From Rana temporaria (Eukaryota; Chordata; Amphibia; Anura; Ranidae): a DNA stretch of 64,000 nucleotides. A program made the position numbers and the translations under genes. The notes beneath the pieces are model-generated. The model was not told where the DNA came from. It saw nothing but the letters and a program-made list of their open reading frames with translations, and made no database searches. This document shows positions 1 through 9,983 of the stretch, piece by piece (the stretch's first letter is position 1; each line of letters begins with the position of its first letter). The DNA is taken from NCBI RefSeq assembly GCF_905171775.1, contig NC_053494.1:127503824-127567823 (forward strand), given 5' to 3'.

Positions 1-367
1 CACCTAGTATGTGTTTACAACTGTTTGGGGGTGTGGCTGTAGGAATGACGTCATCGATCGTGTCTTCCCTATAAAGGGAATGACGCGATCGATGCGCCGC
101 CATAGTGAAGGACGGGGAAGCCGTGTTTACACACGGCTCTCCCCGTTCTTCAGCTCCGGGGAGCGATCGCGACGGAGCGGCTATAAACAAATAGCCTCGC
201 CGTGATCCCGGATCGCTCCCCGAGCGGACCCGACCTCCGCATGTAGCGGGGGGGTCCCGATCGGACCCCCCACCCGCTAATAGGCGAGGACGTACGTGTA
301 CGCCCATGTGCCTGTACGTGCCATATTGTGGACGTATATGTACATGCGGGGGTCGGGAACTGGTTAA
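1..367. repeat. TTAA-flanked piggyBac-like MITE, 3' part
   Basis: The right end reads GGGAACTGG followed by TTAA at 364-367. The matching place in the next duplication unit (TTAA at 16054-16057) is uninterrupted, so this is a TTAA-targeted insertion into the MITE that resumes at 368. The left end lies outside the window. It appears to belong with the two complete TTAA elements at 13302-14242 and 33140-34429, whose ends read CCACTT...AGTGG or similar. No transposase is present; the 64-codon open frame at 11-205 has no recognisable domain. TTAA targeting is typical of piggyBac, but the superfamily is inferred from the target site only. Confidence 0.6.
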
Positions 368-1026
368 GTTACACCGCCGCAAAATTTCTACCTAAGTGCC
401 CGATCCACAAAGCACTTACCTAGAAATTTTCGGCTGTGTAACTTAAATCTGTCCGGCGCAAGGCATGCCCAATCTAATGGGGCGAGTCCCATTTAAATTA
501 GGCGCGCTCCCGCGCCGGACATACTGCGCATGCTCCCGACACGATTTTCCCGACGTGCTTTGCGCGAAGTTATGTTACGCCGAGTTTTGTGAATCGTGCC
601 GGGTAAAAAAGTTGCGCCGGGGAAAAAAAGAGATGCGGCGGGAAAAAAAATGTTTTAAAAAAAAATTGACAGCGTTGCGGGAAAGAAGGGTCTACTTTTA
701 CATGGTGTACTAACTTTACACTTTGTAAAAGTAGCCCTAATTTTGCGTTTGCAAACTAACAACTTACGGAGACTTCACAAAGGGAAACCGCTTCGTGGAT
801 CTCCGTAAGTGCTAATTTGCATACCCGACGCGGTATTTCGACGAGAAATGCCCCCAGCGGCGGCCGAGGTACTGCATCCTAAGATCCGACAGTGTAAAAC
901 TATTACACCTGCCGGATCTTAGGAATATCTATGCGTAACTGATTCTGTGAATCAGTCGCATAGATAGAAACAGGGATACGACGGCGTATCAGTAGATACG
1001 CCGGCATATCCCTTTTGTGGATCTGG
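368..1026. repeat. Multi-hairpin MITE (GGGCC-type ends), interrupted at its left
   Basis: This is nearly the same sequence as the complete element at 16011-16724. It ends in TGTGGATCTGGCCC, the reverse of the left end GGGCCAGATCCACA seen in that copy. The last 170 bases contain three consecutive short palindromes built on TAAGATCCG/CGGATCTTA, CTATGCG/CGCATAG and GATACG/CGTATC. No coding potential is evident; open frames here are shadows of the palindromes. Confidence 0.65.
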
Positions 1027-1488
1027 CCCTAAGTTCCTGAAGTCGCTCTCAGTATTTTTTATGAGTGAACCCCATTTACAACCAGCATAAGTGATTTGTT
1101 CACTACCTACTGGTTTATGTGTGTTTCAAAAGGTCTAAAGTACATTTACTTTTCTGTTCTGGGAAATCTCCTGGCAAGTTTAGTGTAGGGAGACTGTAAA
1201 AAAGGCCTTATCAACCTATTAAAATAAATTGAAATTCCCCCCCAAAAGACAGGACAGAATATACTGCTGCTCTCAAATCAATCACTAGCTAAAATAAAAA
1301 CAAGACAGCTAAGGTGGTGAGTACCCATAGAGCTAACATTCAAATGTTAACACATAGTAGTCCTAACAAGGACTTTCAGCTTAAATGATAGTTAAATCAT
1401 AGTTTGCTACCTTACCTAATCTCTTCCAATGCATTCTGTCAGCTCTTCCTCTGCTCTCCCTACATCAGCTTCTAATAAAATGACACTA

Positions 1489-1936
1489 TGGGGTTTATTT
1501 ACTATAGCGCAAATTTGTGAATAAATACTTGCAAAATGGCCAAAAACGTGTACATTAGCATGAAAATGGAATTCACTATAGCTCCCGGGAGAAAAAAATC
1601 GAATTGACTAATTTACTATAGGTCACAGACAACAGAGACTGTCTAAATCAGTAATCATGCTCGAAACATGGGAATTGCACATGGAAACAATGTTTAGAGC
1701 ATGATATGATAGCCTAAATGATACTTAAATATGTGGTATATTGTTTGAAGATAATCTGTGTTTAAACTGCTGAAAAAATTACGTATAAATTGAAATATCA
1801 TTAAAAGTTTGAGAAGAGATAAATTCCCCCTCTTTCTACGACTATGTACCAGCACAAGTGCGCATGCTCAGTTATGCAAAATAGTCACATTTTAACTCCC
1901 ATTCCTTTTTTCCAGGGCGCTATAGTAAATTCCCAA
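1489..1936. repeat. Short TIR element (TTTACTATAGCGC family)
   Basis: The left end GGGTTTATTTACTATAGCGC and the right end GCGCTATAGTAAATTCCC are inverted repeats about 450 bases apart. The same element is in units B (17191-17935) and C (36487-36941), so it predates the duplication. It has no coding sequence. Superfamily is unassigned. Confidence 0.5.
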
Positions 1937-3105
1937 ATTCGCGCTTAGCAAACATGCGTTTGCGAATGTGAAAAATATAGCCAAATGCAAGTTTCAACCA
2001 TTGTACATAATTGTACAGTTGTTACTTCTACAAGAAAATACATTTTAATTTTGAGATGAACTGTTTATTTCTATAAAATACATTGAGCTTGCTGGGTTTT
2101 TGTGTTGCTTCTTCTTCGTGGTTTTATTTTTTTAAGAATTCTAGTAATTTGTAATGTTTTCATGTTTTGTTAAAATATATTTTTCACAAAAATCAAATCA
2201 GAAACTCCCACAGGTGTCTTCACAAACCACAAACAATACCATTGCTGATGCAAGTTTTAAATGAGTCACCATTTTGTGTGTTGTTTAGTATTTCCAAATG
2301 ATAATAATTTTCCCCCACACAATGTGATACGTGTACCAACATCAGAGATCAAAATGTAATTCCCAAAATTCAGAAGGTAACATTTCTATTTTACACTCAC
2401 ACACCAAGAACCACCATATATCACAAACTAAATCAAGAAGCATAACTCCTGACTATTGTCATTCCACCACCTATATGTATATTTCCAAATAAATGCAGTA
2501 TTTGTGTATTTATGTGTAGGAGGGTTCCACCACCATTGCAAATCATGCCATATGTTTACCATGGGCAAAGATGATAATCAGCCTTAATAAAAAAGCAACA
2601 CAATTAGAGATGGTTGTATAAGCAGCCTGCAGCATGCTGTTTCAGAGGAAGACCAAAGGCATTTGTTGCCATAGCAAGACAAAATGAATGTGTCACAAGA
2701 TAAAAAAAGATTCAGATGGGCCTGAGGATGAAGATTAGAGAGGCTAAGGAGAAATATAGAAAAAAATTGGAGTGGAAACTCCAGCAAAACAAAGTGAGAA
2801 TGGTCTTGAGTGACAGAAGAAGTAGAGGCCATTACAGGTGGAGGGACCGAGGGAAATGTGGAGAGGGCAAATGAACTGAACCATTTTTTAATAGGTTTGA
2901 TTTGGAGACCCTGGCATGTTTAATGCAGTATATTGCAGTGCATCAGTGCAGTTTTTCTGCAGTATAATGTAGTGTATCAGTGGAGTGTGTCTGTGTAGTG
3001 AGTGCTCAGGTTAAAGTGCACCAAACACCACTTTCCATTGATTCAAGTGCATCCACTACACATTTCCACATCTTTATTAGATTTGGTTATTGAGCACCCC
3101 CCATC
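1937..3105. other. Non-coding repeat-derived stretch upstream of hAT relic
   Basis: AT-rich sequence shared by all three duplication units. Apart from the LINE relic at 2700-2860 I see no gene. The 3' part (2930-3050), with repeated CAGTATA/AGTGTATCAGTG words, looks like the untranslated leader of the hAT element that follows. Confidence 0.4.
2700..2860 (+). pseudogene. LINE ORF2 relic (pre-RT linker)
   Basis: One forward frame encodes GLRMKIREAKEKYRKKLEW followed by KLQQNKVRMV. This resembles the basic helical segment just before the reverse-transcriptase domain in vertebrate non-LTR elements (K-x-REAK-x-x-YR-x-K-L-E-x-K-L). Only about 45 residues are recognisable. The best-preserved version is in unit C (37738-37905), where the frame stays open for 92 codons. 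The clade (L2, RTE or CR1-like) is not resolved. Confidence 0.5.
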
Positions 3106-3439
3106 ATGTCTGGGAGGCCAACAAGGAGAGGCAGACTCTCCAATGGCACTGAGAGGGGTCCAGCAGCGTATGTGTCCATGCAGGGCATCATTTACTCTGT
3201 TTAGTGATATTGCCTGTGCTATCCAGCCATAGCATGCAGAGGAGATCCTCTGTTACCCAAGCAGAGGTTAGTGCGCAGTCCACTGCAGCTGCCAGAGTGA
3301 CTAAATCTGCCTCCTTGTCCACATCTATTCCTGCCATAGCCCCAGACTCCCATGGAGGAGTCAGATGAGTTATTTGAACACAGCATCAGTCACTTGCTCC
3401 TTGAGGAGGAACAGTCATTACTTGATTCGTGTATACACG

Positions 3440-3444
<5 letters not shown>

Positions 3445-3514
<70 letters not shown>
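3445..3514. repeat. (TA)n microsatellite, about 35 repeats
   Basis: An uninterrupted alternating AT tract inside the unit A-specific insertion. The open frames crossing it encode only poly(Ile-Tyr) and are not genes. Confidence 0.95.
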
Positions 3515-3520
<6 letters not shown>

Positions 3521-4204
3521 CTACATCTTTTATTCCAGAGTAGTTTTTAAAGTACCCCATATATTATAATAATTTTCACACAGCCACACAGCCAATAACA
3601 TGTCATTTTTCAGAATATTGTCTATTATGATAATTAGAGATTTTTGATGACGTCAACATCATAGTCTCTTGTAGCCTTTAGAAAATATTTTTCCTTCTTG
3701 AAATATTTTTAACATATTTTTTATATTTAAAAAAAAATATATATATTTTACATTTAAACTTTTTACCTAGCCTATTTACATATTTTTTTAAAAAAATCAC
3801 CAGCCCATTAGAGCATCATCTAATAGAGTATTATGCGCATTTTGCATAAATACACTATGAGCATGCTGTACACTCATATGTCATTTGTATATAAGAGGTT
3901 AATACAGTAGGTATATAATGATATGATACCCATATCAGGGCGTCTTGCACGTAGCAATTGTGTGTATCTTTTTATTTTCATTCATCTGACATTTCCAATG
4001 TAAGGCCATAGAGCTTCTTTTATTATACTATAATATCCGCACAAACCTTCGCTATATGTGTCTTTTATCAATATAATCTGTACTTTATTTATACAAGTCT
4101 CGTGGGCGGCATCTAATGTTCCACAGCCAAGATTCTGCCAATTAGAATACAATGGGCGGGCCTTCTAATAGCTATATTGCCCTCCAGTAAAATGGCCACC
4201 GCTA

Positions 4205-4241
4205 TGCCTGATGAAGAGACTTGAAAGTCTCGAACGCGCGC
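4205..4241 (+). ncRNA. Degenerate hammerhead ribozyme motif
   Basis: CTGATGA (4208-4214) is followed by a 5-bp stem GAGAC/GTCTC (4216-4220 and 4227-4231) and then GAA (4232-4234) and CGCGCGC. This is the order of the hammerhead core (CUGAUGA, stem II, GAAA, short stem III). PLEs are known to carry minimal hammerheads with an ACGCGT stem III. One A of GAAA and the expected GUC cleavage triplet are missing, so self-cleavage is unlikely. The call is inference from the pattern. Confidence 0.5.
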
Positions 4242-4977
4242 ACCTCCCGCGCCCGGAAGTGACGTCCAATGCAGCACACAGTGGAGAACTGATCCCTTCT
4301 TGATAGTTCCGAGGGTGTTTTTGGTTCCGGCCGCCGCACAAGCAAGGACAGCTCCATATGCCTGCACGAGGACACCTCGTTGTCTCCGGGAACCCCGCGG
4401 ATGATACATCTTACTTTGTCATGCCTTTACCTACATCTGGAATGTGAGTAGGTTTTTTATATGTTTTAACGAATTTGCCAAGGTTAAACTTACCTGCTAC
4501 GCTTAGAAGGCGCTGCATTGTGTTTCTTCATGTTGGTTCTGAGGTTGAGGAAGGTAGGAACATGAGCGTACAGAGAGGGGAGAACACTGGTGCAAAAATT
4601 GGCAGTCAAATTTCTCTGCCTCATCTGCTGCAGCAAAAAAAAAAATACAGTCACTGCCACCCACATGCCCAGCCTCCAAATGCAAGCTTGTCAAAGCTGT
4701 TGGCTCTACAACTTCTGCCTTTTCGTCTGGTGGATTCTGCCCCCTGTGCTGTACCACAATGGCAGGTTCTCAATCGCTATTTATTTTCACATAAGGTCAT
4801 TCCAGCTCTGTACCATCATGTGGAAGGCAATTTTGTGGCATCGTTGGGCAAGACAGTCAGCACAATATCCATGTTACTGCTGACACGTGGTCCAGCAAGC
4901 ATGGTCAGGGATGATATATTTTGGATGCAGGACAGGGCTCAGTGCTGCAGCTTGTTGTGCTGTCATGTCTCCATACA

Positions 4978-6117
4978 AAGAAAAAGGATCTCGCGCCAAA
5001 TAAAATTAGAATTAAATGTGACTAAGTAAATCTATTAAATTAATCAAAAAAGCTGCTCCCCAAAATATCCAGTGAACTGGAGATAGTTACAAAATAGCAA
5101 AGCAGGGGGTGCTATACTAATTATAAATACATAACATAAATACTGAACAGTGAAAATAAATATATAATAAATGCCAACAGTGCAAAACCTGCTAATCACC
5201 ACCCGTAAGGTAAGTGGTTGCCTAAAGATATATCACAACGGAACATGCATATATCAAAACATAAATGAGTCTGTTACAATATAACAGTGAAAAAAGTCCA
5301 TATGAAGTGCATGAGAAATATTAGTGCTCAGATTTCTTCTATTCGTGTTGAACAGGTAAAGAAATGGGTTCCACCTTCACCAATTAAGGTACACCACAAT
5401 TGTGCTAATAAGGATGGCACCTTACCAGATGTCGTTGACCTTATTCATTAGAAAAAAGGTCAAATTAGGCTTTGTTGTCACTAAAGGACAAACTATGGCA
5501 AGTGATCCCTTTATTCCTTGACTGCAGCTTGGCAGATGTTGTTGACCTTTTTCGTTAGAAAAAAGGTAAAATTAGGCTTTGTTGTCACTAAAGGACAAAC
5601 TATGGCAAGTGATCCCTTTATTCCTTGACTGCAGCTTGGAGACAGAAGTTTAAAAAAGGCTCATCTGTGTCTCCAGTGAACGGTGCGATCCAGTCTCAGG
5701 TGCATTTGGTTCCACGGGTAGGCAGATGTAAGGAGGAATCTATCCTGTGGCCACCAGGAAGTCAGCCAGGTCCAGCAAACAAAGCCTAATTTGACCTTTT
5801 TTCTAACGAATAAGGTCAACGACATCCGGTAAGGTGCCATCCTTATTAGCACAATTTAGGTGTACCTTAATTGGTGAAGGTGGAAACCATTTCTTTACCT
5901 GTTCAACACGAATAGAAGAAATCTGAGCACTAATATTTCTCATGCACTTCATATGGACTTTTTTCACTGTTATATTGTAACGGACTCATTTTTTGATATA
6001 TGCATGTTCCGTTGTGACATATCTTTAGGCAACCACTTACCTTACGGGTGGTGATTAGCCGGTTTTGCACTGTTGGCATTTATTATATATTTATTTTCAC
6101 TGTTCAGTATTTATGTT
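4978..6117. mobile_element. Fold-back element with 350-bp inverted arms and 13-bp TSD, unit A
   Basis: The arms at about 5129-5477 and 5777-6121 are inverted copies of each other, separated by about 300 bases that contain a tandem duplication of roughly 110 bases (CAGATGTTGTTGACC... block). The direct repeat ATGTCTCCATACA flanks the insert at 4965-4977 and 6118-6130 and restores the hAT reading when removed. The outer left segment, read in reverse, ends GGCGCGAGATCC...TTCTTT, which resembles PLE ends. I therefore suspect an inverted, truncated PLE insertion rather than a DNA transposon. It predates the duplication (also at 19888-21026). Confidence 0.6.
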
Positions 6118-6239
6118 ATGTCTCCATACAGCTGGTGGTGAGGATGCGAGATTTGTCTGCTCTACCCCCTCCTCCTCCATGCCCTCATCTGCTGAATTGG
6201 CCTATGAATCACAAGTACCCCAACGCATTCAAAGGGCTA

Positions 6240-6475
6240 TTTAATAATAATAATAATAGTAATGCTTACACTTATATAGCGCCAATTACACCGTTGCCGA
6301 TGTGTCCAAGCGCTGATAATGGTTGTCATTATTACCCAACACAATGGTACTTATTTTACCGACCTCGGAAGGATGAAAGGCTGAGTGGACCCCGCCGGGA
6401 TCGAACCTGCAACCCTTGGGACACAGGCAATCACAGACTGGCTGCAAAGGAGCCCCCTGCCCTATCTTACCAGCT
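6240..6475 (-). repeat. tRNA-derived SINE, unit A
   Basis: Read on the minus strand it starts with a tRNA-like head containing the B-box GGTTCGATCCC (plus-strand 6397-6407). Unit B better preserves an A-box-like TAGCGCAGGGGG. Next is a body block CCTTTCATCCTTCCGAGGTC (plus-strand 6367-6386) and it ends in an ATT-type tail (TTATTATTA on the minus strand). It sits inside the hAT relic in both units. It is a retroposed pseudogene, not a functional tRNA gene. Confidence 0.65.
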
Positions 6476-7561
6476 TAATAATGAATAATTAATGAATCAG
6501 GCTAAAAGGTGCCATGCAGTGCTTCAGCTGGTGTGTCTAGGGACAGGAACCACACCAGAGCAGAGATCCTTGTAGCTCTGCAGGGATGGGCCCAGAGGTG
6601 GTTCACGCTACACCAGCTGGAACCAGGTACTGCGCGATAATGGCACAAACCTCCAGTCCATCCCTAGACACATGTGCCATGTCAATCTGGTGGTGCAACA
6701 TTTATTAAATAGGTACCCAGGGTTGGAAGATCTGCTAAATCAGGCCAGAAGAGTCTGTAGCCATTTCAGGCTATCATACACAGCCAGTGCTTGGTTGGCT
6801 GAAATTCAGTGGAAATTACACCTGCCCACAAACCGCCTGATTTTTGATATGCCCACCGGGTGGAACTTGACTTTGGCAATGCTGCAGTGGCTGCACATCA
6901 ACAAGTACCTGTTTGAGTATGGCACAATGACAGTCTCAGGCCAGCTCAGTTTTTTTCCCCATGCCAATGGCTGCTCATAAAGGATGCATGCACTGTGCTG
7001 CCACCTTTTGAGGAGGCCACAAGTATGGTGTGCCGTGACAATGCATGCATCAGTGACACAATCCCTGTTGTGTTCCTGCTGGAGCAGACTCTGCGTGGCA
7101 TTATTGACAGGGCACTCAATGTAGAGCAGCGGGAGGAAGAGGAGGACTTCCTTTCCTCTCAAGGCCCACTTTATGCAGACACTATTCTTCCTACGCCACA
7201 GAACACACAAAAGGAGAGGGAGGAGGCAATTTCGAAGACATATGTCAAAGAGATGGTTTTCCATCCCTAGAACCCTTGCGAGTAGTATGTGACTGGGAAG
7301 AGGTAGTTCCAGATACTGTAATCCTCAGTGACCCAGAGGAGTCTGCTTCTCATGCCTCTGCAAACTTGCCAGAACTTGCCTGGTATGCAATTGAGCTGAT
7401 GGGCTGACCTGCATCCAGCATGCGTTCTGAATGGGCATTCGGTGCTGCTTGAGTATTTGTTACTAATAATAGTATACGTCTTTTCTCAGACTCTGAGACA
7501 CTTGAATTTCGAACAAAATGGGTCGTTCGCACCAAATTCGAGAGCGAGCAAAAAACGAAGA

Positions 7562-7602
7562 ACCATAATTGGCCAAAGCCAGGGTGGCTTTGGCCAATTA
7601 TG
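7562..7602. repeat. Perfect 19-bp hairpin
   Basis: The arms CCATAATTGGCCAAAGCCA and TGGCTTTGGCCAATTATGG are separated by GGG. It lies downstream of the hAT stop codon and is conserved exactly in unit B (22562-22602). Probably a subterminal structure of the hAT element. Confidence 0.8.
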
Positions 7603-7714
7603 GCTCAGGGGGTTTAGTACACGCCCCACACTATATAAGGCCGCCTGTAAGGCGACCGCGTGTAGTGTGTTGCGGCGTTGTTACAATACAGACCACATCA
7701 GACAGTCAGTCAGT

Positions 7715-7744
7715 TAGAGAGAGAGAGAGAGATAGAGAGAGACA
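7715..7744. repeat. (GA)n microsatellite
   Basis: A short GA-rich tract immediately left of the MITE at 7748; the same tract is at 22686-22713 in unit B. Confidence 0.85.
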
Positions 7745-7747
7745 CAG

Positions 7748-8474
7748 TGGCCCAGATTCACAAAGGAGATACAACGGTGTATCTCCAGATACGCCGTCGT
7801 ATCTCTGAGTCTGGGCGGTCATATCTATGCGCCTGATTCTTAGAATCAGTTACTCATAGATTTCTATTAGATCCGACCGGCGTCGGATCTTAACTGCATA
7901 TTTACGCTGGCCGCTAGGGGCGTGTACGCTGATTTACGCCTAGAAATATGTAAGTCAGCTAGATACGTGAATTCACGAATGTACGCCCGGCCGACGCAGT
8001 ACAGATATGCCGTTTACGTTAGGCTTTTCCCGGCGTAAAGTTACCCCTGCTATATGAGACGTAGATGCAGCGTACCAATGTTAAGTATGGACGTCGTTCC
8101 CGTGTCGAATTTTGAAAATGTTTCCTCGTTTGCGTAAGTCGTTCGTGAATAGGGCTGGCCGTCATTTACGTTCACGTCGAAAGCATTGGCTTCTTGCGGG
8201 TTAATTTGAAGCATGCGCACTGGGATACTTTCACGGACGGCGCATGCGCCGTTCGTAAAAAGCATCATTTATGTGGGGTCACATAAAATTTACATAACAC
8301 ACGCCCACATCTACCACATTTTAATTAGGCGGGCTTACGCAGGCTTATTTACGCTACGCCGCCGCAACTTTTGTTTGAGAATACGGCACTTGCCTGTAAA
8401 AGTTGCGGAGGCGTAACGTAAATAGGTTACGTTACGCCCGCACAAAGATACGCCATTCTACGTGAATCCGGGCC
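7748..8474. repeat. Multi-hairpin MITE, second subfamily, unit A
   Basis: The ends are GGCCCAGATTCACAAAG and CGTGAATCCGGGCC. Internal short palindromes follow the same order as in the element at 34859-36011: GATACG-type, CTATGCGCCTGATTCT/AGAATCAG, then AGATCCG/CGGATCTTA. It is therefore a diverged relative. No protein-coding sequence is seen. Confidence 0.6.
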
Positions 8475-8997
8475 TATGTGTTCAGACATCAATATCGTGC
8501 AAATCTTCTAATCATCAGCACATCATTTATAGTGGGGGAAAAAGAAGGAGGCAGACTGTGTAATTTATACCATACAACACAGTATATGCAACACATAACA
8601 CAGTATGCAAATTGTTCGTTTACCGAATCTGCCAAACATAGAGTATTTTACTGTACTACAGATACAAATTGCACATTACATTTAGTTTTTTCATCACATT
8701 CAAATATATAGTCATATTTCTATTGCACAGGTAGACACATTGATTCCTCAAGATATACGATCTATATACATGACAATTGGCTAGAGCAACCTATCCACTC
8801 ATACTGTAAGTTGATTTGCACCTTATCATTCCAATGCCTTAGGTGACAATGCCACCCAGTGGTAGAGGGGAGAGATGCATCAAACTCGGAGTTAGGTAAA
8901 GAATCAGAAGATCCCCTAATAATTGGCCAGGTTAGTTACCACCTAGCAAACTATATCTGACTGCATCCCTGTTCAAGAGCAGGGTGCTACACTTATG
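8475..8997. other. No gene or recognisable repeat seen
   Basis: Moderately AT-rich sequence shared with unit B (23448-23964). No open frame with a domain, no splice-flanked exon candidate and no clear terminal repeats were found. Confidence 0.4.
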
Positions 8998-9824
8998 TAA
9001 ATCAACAATTATTTTTTTAGACCCTCAGAGAGTTCTTTGGCATGAGGTGTCATGTTGAACTTCCAGTGACCAGTGTGAGAGAGTGAGGCCCTGTACACAC
9101 GGTCGGACAAAACCGATGAGAATGGTCCGACGGACCGTTTTCATCGGTTCACCACTGAAGTGGCCTGATGGTCTGATGTGTGTACACACCATCAGTTCAA
9201 AATCCGATCGGGTCAGAACGCGGTGACGTAAAACACACGACGTGCTGAAAAAAACTAAGTTCAATGCTTCCAAGCATGCGTCGACTTGATTCTGAGCATG
9301 CGAGTGGTTTTGAACCGATGCTTTTCTGTACTAACCATCGGTTTGGTCCGATCGGGCAGTGGTCCATCGGTTCGGTTTTGAAGCATGTTTTAAAATTTTG
9401 GACCGAAGGAAAACAGACCGATGGCCCATACACACGGTCGGTTTGGTCCGATGAAACTGAACTTCGGTTCATTCTCATTTGTTTTGTCCGACCGTGTTTT
9501 GGCCTGAGAGTGATAACACCAAATTTAACACACCTGCTCTCCATTCACACACTAATGAGTCACATGACACCGGAGAGGAAAAATGGCTAATTGGGCCCAA
9601 TTTGGACGTTTTAACTTAGGGGTGTACTCACTTTATTTGCCAACATTATTGGCTGTGTGTTGAGTTATTTTGAGGGGACATCACATTTACACTGTTATAC
9701 AAGCTGTACACTCACTACTTTACATTGTAGTAAAGTGTCATTTATTCAGTGTTGTCACATGAAAAAATATAATAAAAAATTTACAAAAATGTGAGGAGTG
9801 TACTCACTTTTGTGAGATACTGTA
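8998..9824 (-). mobile_element. Tc1/mariner-like element, 5' fragment, unit A
   Basis: Read on the minus strand, the terminal sequence TACAGTATCTCACAAAAGTG begins at 9824. A non-coding leader follows, and then a transposase start at 9053 reading MTPHAKELSEGLKKIIVDLHK. This is the N-terminus of a vertebrate Tc1-type transposase (usual form M-x-x-x-KELSEDLKK). Homology stops after about 20 residues, so the DNA-binding and DDE domains are gone. A MITE at 9088-9504 splits the leader. Confidence 0.75.
9088..9504. repeat. TIR MITE (GGCCCTGTACACACGGTCGG), unit A
   Basis: Left end GCCCTGTACACACGGTCGGA, right end TCCGACCGTGTTTTGGCC (degraded here; intact as TCCGACCGTGTGTACGGGGCC in unit B). Inserted within the leader of the Tc1 fragment before the duplication. 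Non-coding. Confidence 0.75.
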
Positions 9825-9983
9825 CATTGTTGTTAGAGCCACTCCAGTGCTTGTCTGTTCAAATATGTACACAATTTCTATTGGCTGTGCCTACTGTTCG
9901 CATGACTGTATCTATAACTCCATGAATGACTGATGACTCCAAAATAATTGGATGTACAAACTAGACTAGTCATCCAGTCTGGC

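Larger units (their letters stand above)
3429..4529 (+). mobile_element. Penelope-like element fragment (unit A only)
   Basis: Unit B reads straight through this place (19432-19442), so 1.1 kb was inserted in unit A with loss of about two host bases. The insert opens with a palindrome GTGTATACAC and a long TA run. It carries a hammerhead-like core at 4205-4241. It ends in GGCGCTGCATTGTGTTTCTTCA, parallel to the PLE array end GGCAAGCGCCATTACACT...TGTTTTACA (44711-44740). No open reading frame of the PLE proteins is left. I infer a pseudo-LTR/3' fragment of a different PLE family. Confidence 0.5.
3106..7407 (+). pseudogene. Decayed hAT transposase gene, unit A
   Basis: Fragments in shifting forward frames make up one hAT-type transposase. 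It starts MSGRPTRRGRLSN at 3106, and an acidic stretch (SDELFEHSISHLLLEEEQ) follows. Later come NLVVQHLLNRYPGLEDLLNQ, FRLSYTASAWLAEIQ, FDMPTGWNLTLAMLQ and DNACISDTIPVVFLLEQ. The C-terminus ends at a TGA at 7405-7407. W-N-x-T-L-x-M-L-x-R-L is the usual hAT core motif, and here the trailing RL is lost. Reading is broken by several frameshifts and stops and by three insertions: a Penelope-like fragment, a fold-back element and a SINE. It cannot encode a functional transposase. Assignment to hAT rests on remembered family motifs. Confidence 0.7.

Noticed and set aside
3352..3550. Open frames with long Ile-Tyr runs
   Set aside because: Created by the (TA)n microsatellite.
6390..6475. tRNA gene on the minus strand
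   Set aside because: A- and B-box remnants continue into a SINE body and ATT tail; cloverleaf is degraded, so it is a SINE head.
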